6,992 nucleotides of DNA. It comes from an uncultured Collinsella sp. Lineage in GTDB: Bacteria; Actinomycetota; Coriobacteriia; Coriobacteriales; Coriobacteriaceae. The notes below the pieces were generated by a model. It saw only the letters and a list, made by a program, of their open reading frames with translations. It had not been told where the DNA came from and did not search any database. Shown one piece after another: positions 1 through 4,947 of this stretch (position 1 is the first letter of the stretch; every line of letters starts with the position of its first letter). The position numbers and the translations under genes were made by a program. Where the stretch lies: positions 1 to 6,992 of the forward strand of contig CABUSL010000112.1 in assembly GCA_902494295.1 (NCBI GenBank), given 5' to 3'.

Positions 1-243
1 CCTCTTTGCGTCCTGCGGAATGTTCCGGAGAGAAACCCCGTCACGCCCCCGGATCCCCTGCGTTTACGGCCTTGAGGTCGGCGTGGGCGGAGATCGTGGC
101 TGATGGGGATACGTGTCCCGGTCGCTGTTTCGCGGCTTTGCCGCGAAAGGCGCGTTACTTTGGGATGGGTGGGGAACGTGGTTGTTGCGGCAACTGGCCC
201 TCGCCAGAAATTACCCCTGGCGTACTTGCACCTCTCTTCCCTC
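1..243. other. Non-coding stretch with several short dyad symmetries
   Basis: No reading frame here has a recognisable protein, a good ribosome-binding site or a family motif. The open frames look like chance products of high GC. The stretch does contain several inverted repeats: an imperfect dyad at 13-30 (CGGAA/TTCCG core), a near-perfect 14-base palindrome at 106-119 (one G-T pair), a 9-bp perfect stem with a 3-base loop at 128-148 (TTTCGCGGC/GCCGCGAAA), and a 6-bp stem at 202-222 (CGCCAG/CTGGCG). None is followed by a convincing T-run, so none is called a terminator. The left edge could hold the last codons of a gene outside the window, but nothing confirms this. Confidence 0.5.
128..148. 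repeat. Perfect 9-bp inverted repeat, 3-base loop
   Basis: TTTCGCGGC (128-136) and GCCGCGAAA (140-148) are exact reverse complements around TTT. This is stable enough to form a hairpin in RNA from either strand. No T-run follows on either side, so it is not a canonical intrinsic terminator. It may be a degenerate terminator of an upstream gene or a unit of a dispersed intergenic repeat; the sequence alone does not decide. Confidence 0.6.
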
Positions 244-253
244 GTGCTACACT
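226..253 (+). promoter_or_regulatory. Probable promoter of the ribU-ecf operon (extended -10)
   Basis: A -10-like hexamer TACACT (248-253) is preceded by TGC (245-247), giving the extended -10 arrangement TGnTAnnnT. A weak -35 candidate, TTGCAC (226-231), lies 16 bases upstream. Transcription would start around 259-261, which is exactly where the closing helix of the FMN riboswitch begins. That coincidence supports the call. The -35 match is poor, and the start site is an inference. Confidence 0.45.
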
Positions 254-259
254 TGCAAT

Positions 260-447
260 TGCTGTTTCAGGGCGGGGTGAAATTCCCCACTGGCGGTAAA
301 TCGGGCGGTGTCAAAGGGACGCCGTGGCGCAGGCGAGATGTCTGTGACCGAGCCGATGAGTCCGCGACCCGTGTGTGCGTTGGTTCGCATGCCGGCTGAA
401 CTGGTGAGATCCCAGTACCAACGGTTAAAGTCCGGATGAAAGAGGCA
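260..447 (+). promoter_or_regulatory. FMN riboswitch (RFN element)
   Basis: This mRNA aptamer binds flavin mononucleotide and usually represses riboflavin synthesis or uptake genes when flavin is plentiful. Conserved RFN blocks appear in order: GGGGTGAAATTCCCC (274-288), then GGCGGT (292-297), then GAGTCCGCGA (358-367), then CTGGTGAGATCCCAG (401-415), then AGTCCGGATGAAAGA (429-443). The closing helix pairs 260-263 with 444-447 and 265-268 with 438-441, with a small internal loop between. A variable arm inside includes a 7-bp hairpin (306-312 with 318-324). The next gene starts at 457, leaving no room for a terminator, so control is probably at translation: the 3' strand of the closing helix contains AGAGG and touches the ribosome-binding site. 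The aptamer call is very secure; the mechanism is inferred. Confidence 0.96.
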
Positions 448-454
448 GGTGATC
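447..454 (+). promoter_or_regulatory. Ribosome-binding site of ribU, abutting riboswitch P1
   Basis: AGGTGATC matches eight consecutive bases of the complement of the usual 16S rRNA 3' end (core AGGAGGTGATC), and its AGG lies 7 bases before the ATG at 457. It overlaps the last base of the riboswitch closing helix and may lose one more base if U259 pairs with G448. The alternative Shine-Dalgarno-like AGAGG (441-445) is inside the helix. Either way, FMN-stabilised pairing would hinder ribosome access. This site also decides the start codon: the in-frame ATG at 436 is inside the aptamer core. Confidence 0.6.
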
Positions 455-456
455 TT

Positions 457-1047
457 ATGTCTGAACAGTCGCAGCATATCCATTTTGAGAACACGAATAG
501 GTGGAGCACCAAACAGCTCGTTACCATGGCGTTGATGTGCGCCTTGGGAGCGCTGTTTATGTATGTGCAGCTGCCCATCCTTCCTTCGGCGCCGTTTTTG
601 ACCTATGACCCGTCGCTGGTGCCGGCGATGGTGTGTGGGTTTGCGTATGGCCCCGGTGCCGGCACAGCTGTTGCCGCCATGGCGATCGTTATCCATGCGC
701 TCACCACGGGCGACTGGGTCGGCGCGCTTATGAACTTGGTTGCCACGCTGGGCTACATCCTGCCCGCGGCTATCGTCTACCAGAAGATGCACACCTATAA
801 GGGTGCCGTGATTGGCCTGGTGCTCGGCGTCATTGCCGCTACAGCGCTGTCTATGGTCGCAAACCTTACCATTGGCGTTTGGTTCTGGTATGGCTCGGTC
901 GATGCAATTCTGCCGCTCATGCTTCCCGCCGTTTTGCCGTTTAACCTCATCAAGACCGTGCTTAACTCGGTGTTGACGCTGGCGGTGTATAAGGCAGTCT
1001 CCAACCTCATCACGCCTAAAAAGGATCAGGTCAAAGGCCGCGCATGA
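457..1047 (+). CDS. ribU: Riboflavin ECF transporter S component RibU
   Basis: RibU is the membrane protein that binds riboflavin with high affinity and hands it to the shared ECF energising complex. The 196-residue product is very hydrophobic with about six membrane segments, the usual size for S components. Family motifs are visible: FLTYDPSLVPAMVCGFAYGP (residues 47-66, an acidic residue and proline before a Gly-rich turn), GALMN (89-93) and PFNLIK near the C-terminus (161-166). The start at 457 is chosen over an in-frame ATG at 436 because the latter is in the riboswitch core. The FMN riboswitch immediately upstream strongly supports riboflavin or FMN as substrate. The stop overlaps the ATPase start (ATGA), implying translational coupling. 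Another flavin-like substrate is possible but less likely. Confidence 0.9.
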   Translation: MSEQSQHIHFENTNRWSTKQLVTMALMCALGALFMYVQLPILPSAPFLTYDPSLVPAMVCGFAYGPGAGTAVAAMAIVIHALTTGDWVGALMNLVATLGYILPAAIVYQKMHTYKGAVIGLVLGVIAATALSMVANLTIGVWFWYGSVDAILPLMLPAVLPFNLIKTVLNSVLTLAVYKAVSNLITPKKDQVKGRA

Positions 1048-2948
1048 TTGAGTGTCGGGGCATCTCATTTAGCTACGACGGCACTGCGAAAGCGCTCGAC
1101 GGCATCGATCTGAACATCGAGGACGGGGAGTTTTTCTGCATCCTCGGTGGTAATGGGTCGGGCAAGTCGACGTTTGCCAAGCACCTGAATGCGCTGCTGC
1201 AGCCCGATGCCGGCACGGTGCGCATCGCTGGCATGGATGCGTCCGACCCCGAGCTGGTCTACGACATTCGCTCGACTGCGGGCATGGTATTCCAGAACCC
1301 GGATGATCAGCTGGTGGCGACGCTTGTCGAGGACGATGTTGCCTTTGGTCCCGAAAACTTGGGCGTGCCATCGGCCCAGATCGCGCAGCGTGTGCGGGAT
1401 GTGCTGAAGGCCGTGGGCCTGGTGGGCTTTGAGCGCCACGAGACCCACGCGCTCTCGGGTGGCCAAAAGCAACGCGTGGCGCTTGCCGGCGTGCTTGCCA
1501 TGGAACCGCGCGTGCTCATATTGGACGAGGCTTCCTCGATGCTCGACCCGCGCGGCCGCAAGGGCCTCATGAAGGCTTGCCGCGCATTGCACGCTCGCGG
1601 CATGACCATCGTGATGATTACGCACTTTATGGAAGAGGCCGCCGAGGCCGATCGCGTTGCTGTCTTCCAAGCGGGCCGCGTTGCCATGCTCGGTACGCCC
1701 GAGGAAATTTTGACGCGGGCGGACGAACTTGCGCAGCTCAACCTGGATATGCCGGCGTCGTGCTGTCTGGGTAGGACACTTCGTGAGAAGGGCGTGCCCG
1801 TTTGCGCGCAGGTGCGTGAGGTGGATATGGTCGCCGAGATTGCGCAGGTTTATGCCGAGCGGAGCGGGGCGGACATCGCGGGGCAGCCTTCCGCATCCGA
1901 TTCTCATGTGCTTGACAATGGATCCTCTGCAGCCGACGGGATAGCTGCGTCGGAGCCCGTTATCGAGATTTCGCACCTCTCGCATAGTTACTCGCTGAGC
2001 GCCCGCGAGCGCCGTCGCTGGCGCAAGCGCTCGGCCACTGCGGACGCATCGAGCAAACAGGCCCTTTGGGGCAACGATCCAAACAGCCCCTGGGCACTGC
2101 GCGATGTTTCGCTGACGGTGCGTCGCGGTGAGTTTCTGGGCCTGGCGGGTCATACCGGCTCGGGTAAATCAACGCTGGTTCAGCATCTCAACGGGTTGAT
2201 TCGTCCGCAGGAGGGAAGCGTTTGCGCGCTGGGGCTCGACCTGTCAAACAAGAAAGACGCCGCCGCGGTTAAGGCTAAGGTCGGCGTGGTGTTTCAGTAT
2301 CCCGAGCGCCAGTTATTTGCTGAGACCGTGGCGCAGGACGTGGCGTTTGGCCCGCGCAACCTTGGTCTGCCGCAAGACGAGGTTGCGCGCCGTGTCGCAT
2401 CATCGCTTGCACGCGTGGGCCTCGACCTTGCCGCGATAGGCGACAAGAGCCCCTTTGAGCTTTCGGGCGGCCAGCAGCGCCGCGTGGCGTTTGCCGGCGT
2501 GCTCGCCATGGAGCCCGAGGTGCTGGTGCTCGACGAGCCCATGGCGGGGCTCGATCCGGCTGCGCGCGGGGATTTCCTGGGGCTCATCGATCGACTCCAT
2601 CGCGAGGGCCTGACTGTTGTCATGGTTTCGCACAGTATGGATGACCTGGCAAATTGTTGTGACCGCATCGTTGTGATGAACGAGGGCGCCGTGTTTGCCG
2701 AGGGAACACCCGCGCAGGTTTTTGCGCACGCGGACGAGCTCAAGTCGATCGGCCTGGGCGTTCCCGCCGCCCAGCGCATGGCGCTGGCGCTCGCGAAAGC
2801 CGGTGTGCCGCTCCGCCGCGACAGGCTTTATACGGTTGAGGCGCTGGCCGACGAGCTGGGTGGCTTGCTGCTGGGCTGCGCGGACGGGCTTTTGAGGGTG
2901 CCGCGTCAGGCTGGTTCCAAGGCGCCCACGCGAGAGGAGGGCTGCTGA
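1044..2948 (+). CDS. ecfA: Fused double ATPase of an ECF transporter (EcfA1-EcfA2 type)
   Basis: This cytoplasmic motor hydrolyses ATP to drive vitamin uptake through EcfT and the S component. Most ECF systems have two separate ATPases of roughly 280 residues; here 634 residues carry both. Domain 1: Walker A GGNGSGKST (35-43), Q-loop FQNPDDQ (83-89), signature LSGGQKQR (137-144), Walker B LILDEA (158-163), D-loop SMLD (165-168), switch His194; the DEASSMLDP form resembles EcfA1. Domain 2: Walker A GHTGSGKST (369-377), Q-loop FQYPERQ (417-423), signature LSGGQQRR (473-480), Walker B VLVLDEP (493-499), His530; it resembles EcfA2. Both catalytic glutamates (162 and 498) are present. A Ser/Ala-rich linker (about 275-305) joins the halves, and domain 2 has an unusual Arg-rich insertion (about 320-348). 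The start overlaps the ribU stop; AAAGG at 1033-1037 serves as ribosome-binding site. Confidence 0.93.
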   Translation: MIECRGISFSYDGTAKALDGIDLNIEDGEFFCILGGNGSGKSTFAKHLNALLQPDAGTVRIAGMDASDPELVYDIRSTAGMVFQNPDDQLVATLVEDDVAFGPENLGVPSAQIAQRVRDVLKAVGLVGFERHETHALSGGQKQRVALAGVLAMEPRVLILDEASSMLDPRGRKGLMKACRALHARGMTIVMITHFMEEAAEADRVAVFQAGRVAMLGTPEEILTRADELAQLNLDMPASCCLGRTLREKGVPVCAQVREVDMVAEIAQVYAERSGADIAGQPSASDSHVLDNGSSAADGIAASEPVIEISHLSHSYSLSARERRRWRKRSATADASSKQALWGNDPNSPWALRDVSLTVRRGEFLGLAGHTGSGKSTLVQHLNGLIRPQEGSVCALGLDLSNKKDAAAVKAKVGVVFQYPERQLFAETVAQDVAFGPRNLGLPQDEVARRVASSLARVGLDLAAIGDKSPFELSGGQQRRVAFAGVLAMEPEVLVLDEPMAGLDPAARGDFLGLIDRLHREGLTVVMVSHSMDDLANCCDRIVVMNEGAVFAEGTPAQVFAHADELKSIGLGVPAAQRMALALAKAGVPLRRDRLYTVEALADELGGLLLGCADGLLRVPRQAGSKAPTREEGC

Positions 2949-3748
2949 TGGAGGCGTTCTCATTTGGCAGCTACTATCCCGGGGATAGCGCGGTGCATCG
3001 CCTGGATCCGCGCACTAAGTTGCTTCTAGGTTTCGCATTTCTGATCACCGTGCTCACCGTTGGCAGCTTCGGCGGGCTGGTTCCGGTCGCAATGTTTGTC
3101 GTGCTGGTCTATCTCGCAGCCCGGGTGCCGTTGCGCCGGGTCCTATCATCGATGGCACCATTGCTGGCGATTGTCGTGGTGGTCGCGGTGCTCAACCTGT
3201 TTTCCGACCAGAGTGGCCGCATCCTGTGGCAGCTTGGCTTTTTGCAGGTGAGCGAGGGCTCGCTGCGTTCTGCGGCGTTTGTGGCGTGCCGCCTGACGTT
3301 GATGATGGCCGGCATGAGCGCCATTACACTCACCACGCCGACGCTCGACCTCACCGCGGGCTTTGAACGTCTACTCGCACCATTTGCGCGCGTGGGGCTT
3401 CCGGCGCACGAGCTCGGCATGATTATGGGTATCGCGCTGCGGTTTATGCCGCAATTTGCCACCGAGATGAAACAGACGGCCGATGCACAGGCAAGCCGCG
3501 GCGCGCGCGTGACGGGCGGTCCGCTCGGCGGTGTGCGCATGCTCGGCAGTGTGGCGATTCCGCTGTTCACCGGTGTGTTCCGTCATGCCGAGACGCTTTC
3601 GGCCGCCATGGATGCGCGTTGTTATCACGGCGAGCAGGGACGCACGCGTCTGCATGCGCTTGCGTTTGGCCGGGGGGATGTACTGGCAGCGCTGGCGATG
3701 GCGCTGCTGGTGACATGCGTTGTCGTTATCAATCTTCAACTCTTCTAA
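2948..3748 (+). CDS. ecfT: ECF transporter transmembrane coupling protein EcfT
   Basis: EcfT is the membrane scaffold that links the ATPase pair to the substrate-binding S component. The 266-residue product has the family layout: conserved LDPRTKL near the N-terminus (19-25), hydrophobic segments at about 26-41, 43-59, 69-85 and 107-130, a long amphipathic cytoplasmic region, and a last membrane helix at about 244-265. The two coupling-helix motifs that contact the ATPases are visible as ASRG (182-185) and AMDARCY (220-226); the second has Cys where Gly is commonest. ALRFMPQF (163-170) is also typical. The start codon overlaps the ATPase stop (TGATG), and a strong ribosome-binding site GAGGAGG (2934-2940) sits 7 bases upstream. 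With RibU and the fused ATPase it completes a transporter. Whether other S components in the genome share it cannot be seen here. Confidence 0.92.
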   Translation: MEAFSFGSYYPGDSAVHRLDPRTKLLLGFAFLITVLTVGSFGGLVPVAMFVVLVYLAARVPLRRVLSSMAPLLAIVVVVAVLNLFSDQSGRILWQLGFLQVSEGSLRSAAFVACRLTLMMAGMSAITLTTPTLDLTAGFERLLAPFARVGLPAHELGMIMGIALRFMPQFATEMKQTADAQASRGARVTGGPLGGVRMLGSVAIPLFTGVFRHAETLSAAMDARCYHGEQGRTRLHALAFGRGDVLAALAMALLVTCVVVINLQLF

Positions 3749-3761
3749 GCTCGATTCGAGC
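3749..3761 (+). repeat. Short hairpin between ecfT and the next gene
   Basis: GCTCG (3749-3753) and CGAGC (3757-3761) form a perfect 5-bp stem directly after the ecfT stop. The following bases are A/G-rich, with no T-run, so it is unlikely to terminate transcription. It could slow 3' exonucleases or be chance. Its absence of terminator character supports read-through into the downstream flavoprotein pair. Confidence 0.4.
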
Positions 3762-3778
3762 GCAAGAAAGGGGTCTCC

Positions 3779-4225
3779 ATGACCGACATCGATCGCACGG
3801 CTCAGCTCGAGCGCGCCTGCTCGTATCTCAGGCGCATTCCGGCGTGGTATCTTGCCACGACCGATGCGAGCGACGGGCATCAGCCCCGCGTGAGGCCGTT
3901 TTCGTTTGCCATGGTCGATGACGGCAAGCTGTGGTTTTGCACGTCGCGCGACAAGGACGTATGGGCGGAGTTGAGCGCGAATCCCAAGTTTGAGGTATCG
4001 GGCTGGAAGCCGGGGGAGTGCTGGATCGTGTTAACCGGTGAGGCCGCGCTCGAGGACGATGCATTCGTGAGCGACAAGGTGCGCCAAGCGGGCTTTAAGC
4101 ACATGGTGGGCATTGGCGAGCAACACGATAGCGCCAACGATGGCCGCCTTGCATTCTTCTCGGTCCGCAACATCGCCGCACGGTTCTGCGATATCGACGG
4201 CAGCGAAGAGCGCCTCGAGCTCTAA
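3779..4225 (+). CDS. Pyridoxamine 5'-phosphate oxidase-like flavoprotein, first of a tandem pair
   Basis: This is a small (148-residue) protein of the PNPOx-like FMN-binding split-barrel superfamily, resembling the uncharacterised COG5015 type. Members commonly form dimers that bind FMN, F420 or haem in the cytoplasm and act as reductases or oxidases on unknown substrates. Visible features are PAWYLAT (21-27), the strand RVRPFSFA (37-44), DGKLWFCTSRDKDVW (48-62) with Arg and Lys residues in the positions that usually contact the flavin phosphate, and SGW in the following strand. It lacks the C-terminal region of true PdxH, so vitamin B6 oxidation is not implied. AAAGGGG (3767-3773) is 5 bases before the ATG. 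It starts 30 bases after ecfT and is probably cotranscribed with the riboflavin importer. The actual reaction and cofactor are unknown. Confidence 0.82.
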   Translation: MTDIDRTAQLERACSYLRRIPAWYLATTDASDGHQPRVRPFSFAMVDDGKLWFCTSRDKDVWAELSANPKFEVSGWKPGECWIVLTGEAALEDDAFVSDKVRQAGFKHMVGIGEQHDSANDGRLAFFSVRNIAARFCDIDGSEERLEL

Positions 4226-4269
4226 TTTCCCAAATTGACTACCCATTCCAAAAAGACTGGTCAGGCGAC

Positions 4270-4275
4270 AGGAGG
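4270..4275 (+). promoter_or_regulatory. Ribosome-binding site fixing a GTG start at 4280
   Basis: AGGAGG is a full match to the Shine-Dalgarno core and lies 4 bases before GTG at 4280. This makes GTG the preferred initiation codon of the second flavoprotein over an upstream TTG at 4235, which has no such site. The spacer is slightly short but within the working range. Confidence 0.75.
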
Positions 4276-4279
4276 AAAC

Positions 4280-4690
4280 GTGGACGGATTGAATACGGTG
4301 CTGGAGTATCTGACGTCGGTGCCGGCGTGGTATCTGGCGACGAGCGTGGGCGGGCAGCCGCATGTGCGTCCGTTCTCGTTTGCGCAGATTCAGGACGGCA
4401 AGCTGTGGTTTGTGACAGCGCGCACCAAAGATGTGTGGCAGGAGCTGCTGCAAAACCAGCGCTTTGAGGCCACGAGTTGGTGGCCGGGCCATGGTTGGTT
4501 GATCCTGCGCGGGCGTGCGGGGCTGGAAGACCGGGCTTCGAGCGAAATGCGCGAGGCCGGATGGAAGCATCTTGAGCGCTTGAGCGAGCACTATGAGGGG
4601 CCTAACGACCCCGCGCTCGTCTTCTTTAGCGTCGAGGATCCTGAGGCATTTATCTGCAATCATGACGAATGGGTGCCGGTTGAGCTCTAG
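4280..4690 (+). CDS. Pyridoxamine 5'-phosphate oxidase-like flavoprotein, second of a tandem pair (GTG start)
   Basis: This is a paralog of the preceding gene and shares PAWYLAT, VRPFSFA, DGKLWF, KDVW plus EL, and a closing acidic-Leu end. The start is taken as GTG at 4280 because AGGAGG (4270-4275) lies 4 bases upstream and residues before it (SKKTGQATGG) have no family counterpart; a TTG at 4235 would extend it by 15 residues without a ribosome-binding site. The resulting 136-residue protein begins at the same point in the fold as its neighbour. Arg30 in VRPFSFA (29-35) and Lys50 in TKDVW (49-53) are retained, so flavin binding is plausible. The gap to the first gene is 54 bases with no terminator, so they are likely one unit. 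Homodimer or heterodimer formation with the neighbour is possible. Substrate unknown. Confidence 0.82.
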   Translation: MDGLNTVLEYLTSVPAWYLATSVGGQPHVRPFSFAQIQDGKLWFVTARTKDVWQELLQNQRFEATSWWPGHGWLILRGRAGLEDRASSEMREAGWKHLERLSEHYEGPNDPALVFFSVEDPEAFICNHDEWVPVEL

Positions 4691-4700
4691 CCAGCTGGCT
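4689..4700. repeat. 12-bp perfect palindrome across a stop codon
   Basis: AGCCAGCTGGCT reads the same on both strands and includes the last two bases of the TAG stop of the second flavoprotein gene. It might be a protein-binding dyad, or a minor hairpin ahead of the larger one at 4726-4783. No function can be assigned. Confidence 0.35.
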
Positions 4701-4725
4701 CATCCTAACAACTTGGTTTTCGCAT

Positions 4726-4783
4726 GGGCGGGCCCCGTATTGCCCGGTGCCGTTAGGAGCGCCGGTCAATACGGGGCCCGCTC
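4726..4783 (+). terminator. Large hairpin, probable transcription terminator of the importer/flavoprotein unit
   Basis: A 15-bp perfect stem (4728-4742 with 4767-4781, GCGGGCCCC... against ...GGGGCCCGC) is extended outward by two pairs and, after one mismatch, inward by seven more pairs (4744-4750 with 4759-4765, one G-U) around an 8-base loop. It follows the last flavoprotein gene and precedes the argC promoter region, the expected place for an operon end. The downstream bases (TCCATTTGTCAATTCC) are only moderately T-rich, so efficiency is uncertain. It could also act as an mRNA 3' stabiliser after Rho-dependent ending. Confidence 0.6.
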
Positions 4784-4824
4784 CATTTGTCAATTCCTTC
4801 AAGCGAATGTGTCGGGATTGTTTC

Positions 4825-4842
4825 AATGCATGAATATGCAAG
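4825..4842. promoter_or_regulatory. ARG-box-like operator 1 (ArgR site)
   Basis: The 18-bp window is centred on TGCAT-GAAT-ATGCA (4827-4840), a perfect 5-bp inverted repeat around four bases. ArgR, the arginine-responsive repressor, binds pairs of 18-bp imperfect palindromes of this general form, with TGCAT-type half sites expected in actinobacteria. A second, weaker site lies exactly 21 bp downstream, the spacing of classical paired ARG boxes, and both sit upstream of argC. Confidence 0.6.
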
Positions 4843-4845
4843 CCA

Positions 4846-4863
4846 TTTACGTGTTCATGCATC
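4846..4863. promoter_or_regulatory. ARG-box-like operator 2 (ArgR site, degenerate left half)
   Basis: TACGT-GTTC-ATGCA (4848-4861) keeps a perfect right half and three of five left-half bases. Its centre is 21 bp from operator 1, leaving 3 bp between the two 18-bp boxes. It overlaps the -35 region of the proposed argC promoter, so bound ArgR would block polymerase. Alone it would be weak evidence; the spacing makes it credible. Confidence 0.5.
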
Positions 4864-4869
4864 TTTTGG

Positions 4870-4878
4870 TGCTAAAGT
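4870..4878 (+). promoter_or_regulatory. argC: Possible extended -10 promoter of argC
   Basis: TG (4870-4871), one base, then TAAAGT (4873-4878) forms an extended -10 element, the same arrangement proposed for the ribU promoter. No good -35 hexamer is visible at 16-18 bases. Transcription would begin around 4885, giving an untranslated leader of about 63 bases. The ARG-box pair lies immediately upstream. Confidence 0.35.
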
Positions 4879-4901
4879 TTCAACCCACTTCATAACGACC
4901 A

Positions 4902-4945
4902 CTGCGAAATGCGCATCGGTGCATAAATCGCAGACAAGGAGTCTG
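4902..4945 (+). promoter_or_regulatory. argC leader: two mutually exclusive hairpins around the ribosome-binding site
   Basis: CTGCGA (4902-4907) can pair with TCGCAG (4928-4933), with ATGC/GCAT (4909-4912, 4921-4924) pairing inside. CAGAC (4931-4935) can instead pair with GTCTG (4941-4945), placing AAGGA (4936-4940) of the ribosome-binding site AAGGAG in a 5-base loop. The two stems share bases 4931-4933 and cannot form together. This might tune translation or may be coincidence; stems this short are common. Confidence 0.3.
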
Positions 4946-4947
4946 AT

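Noticed and set aside
6..399. Two overlapping + strand open frames of about 97-98 codons (6-299 and 103-399)
   Set aside because: They have no family motifs or ribosome-binding site, and they run into the riboswitch; they are compatible with chance in high-GC DNA.
436..459. Alternative ATG at 436 as the ribU start
   Set aside because: It lies in the invariant GGATGAAAGA block of the FMN aptamer, with no ribosome-binding site; ATG at 457 has a good one.
247..2153. Long minus-strand open frames (247-1068 and 1065-2153)
   Set aside because: They are antisense to ribU and the fused ATPase, which have full family motifs; compositionally they are His/Arg-rich shadow frames.
4235..4279. TTG at 4235 as start of the second flavoprotein
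   Set aside because: It has no Shine-Dalgarno sequence and adds 15 residues without a counterpart in the paralog; GTG at 4280 has AGGAGG.
4830..4895. 21-residue hydrophobic small ORF upstream of argC as a leader peptide
   Set aside because: It has no ribosome-binding site and no arginine codons, and it would start upstream of the predicted transcription start, inside the ArgR operator.
4910..4933. Third ARG box around the TGCGCAT...TGCATAAATCGCA stretch
   Set aside because: The half sites match poorly and the spacing from the other two boxes is not a multiple of 21 bp; it is better explained as a leader stem.
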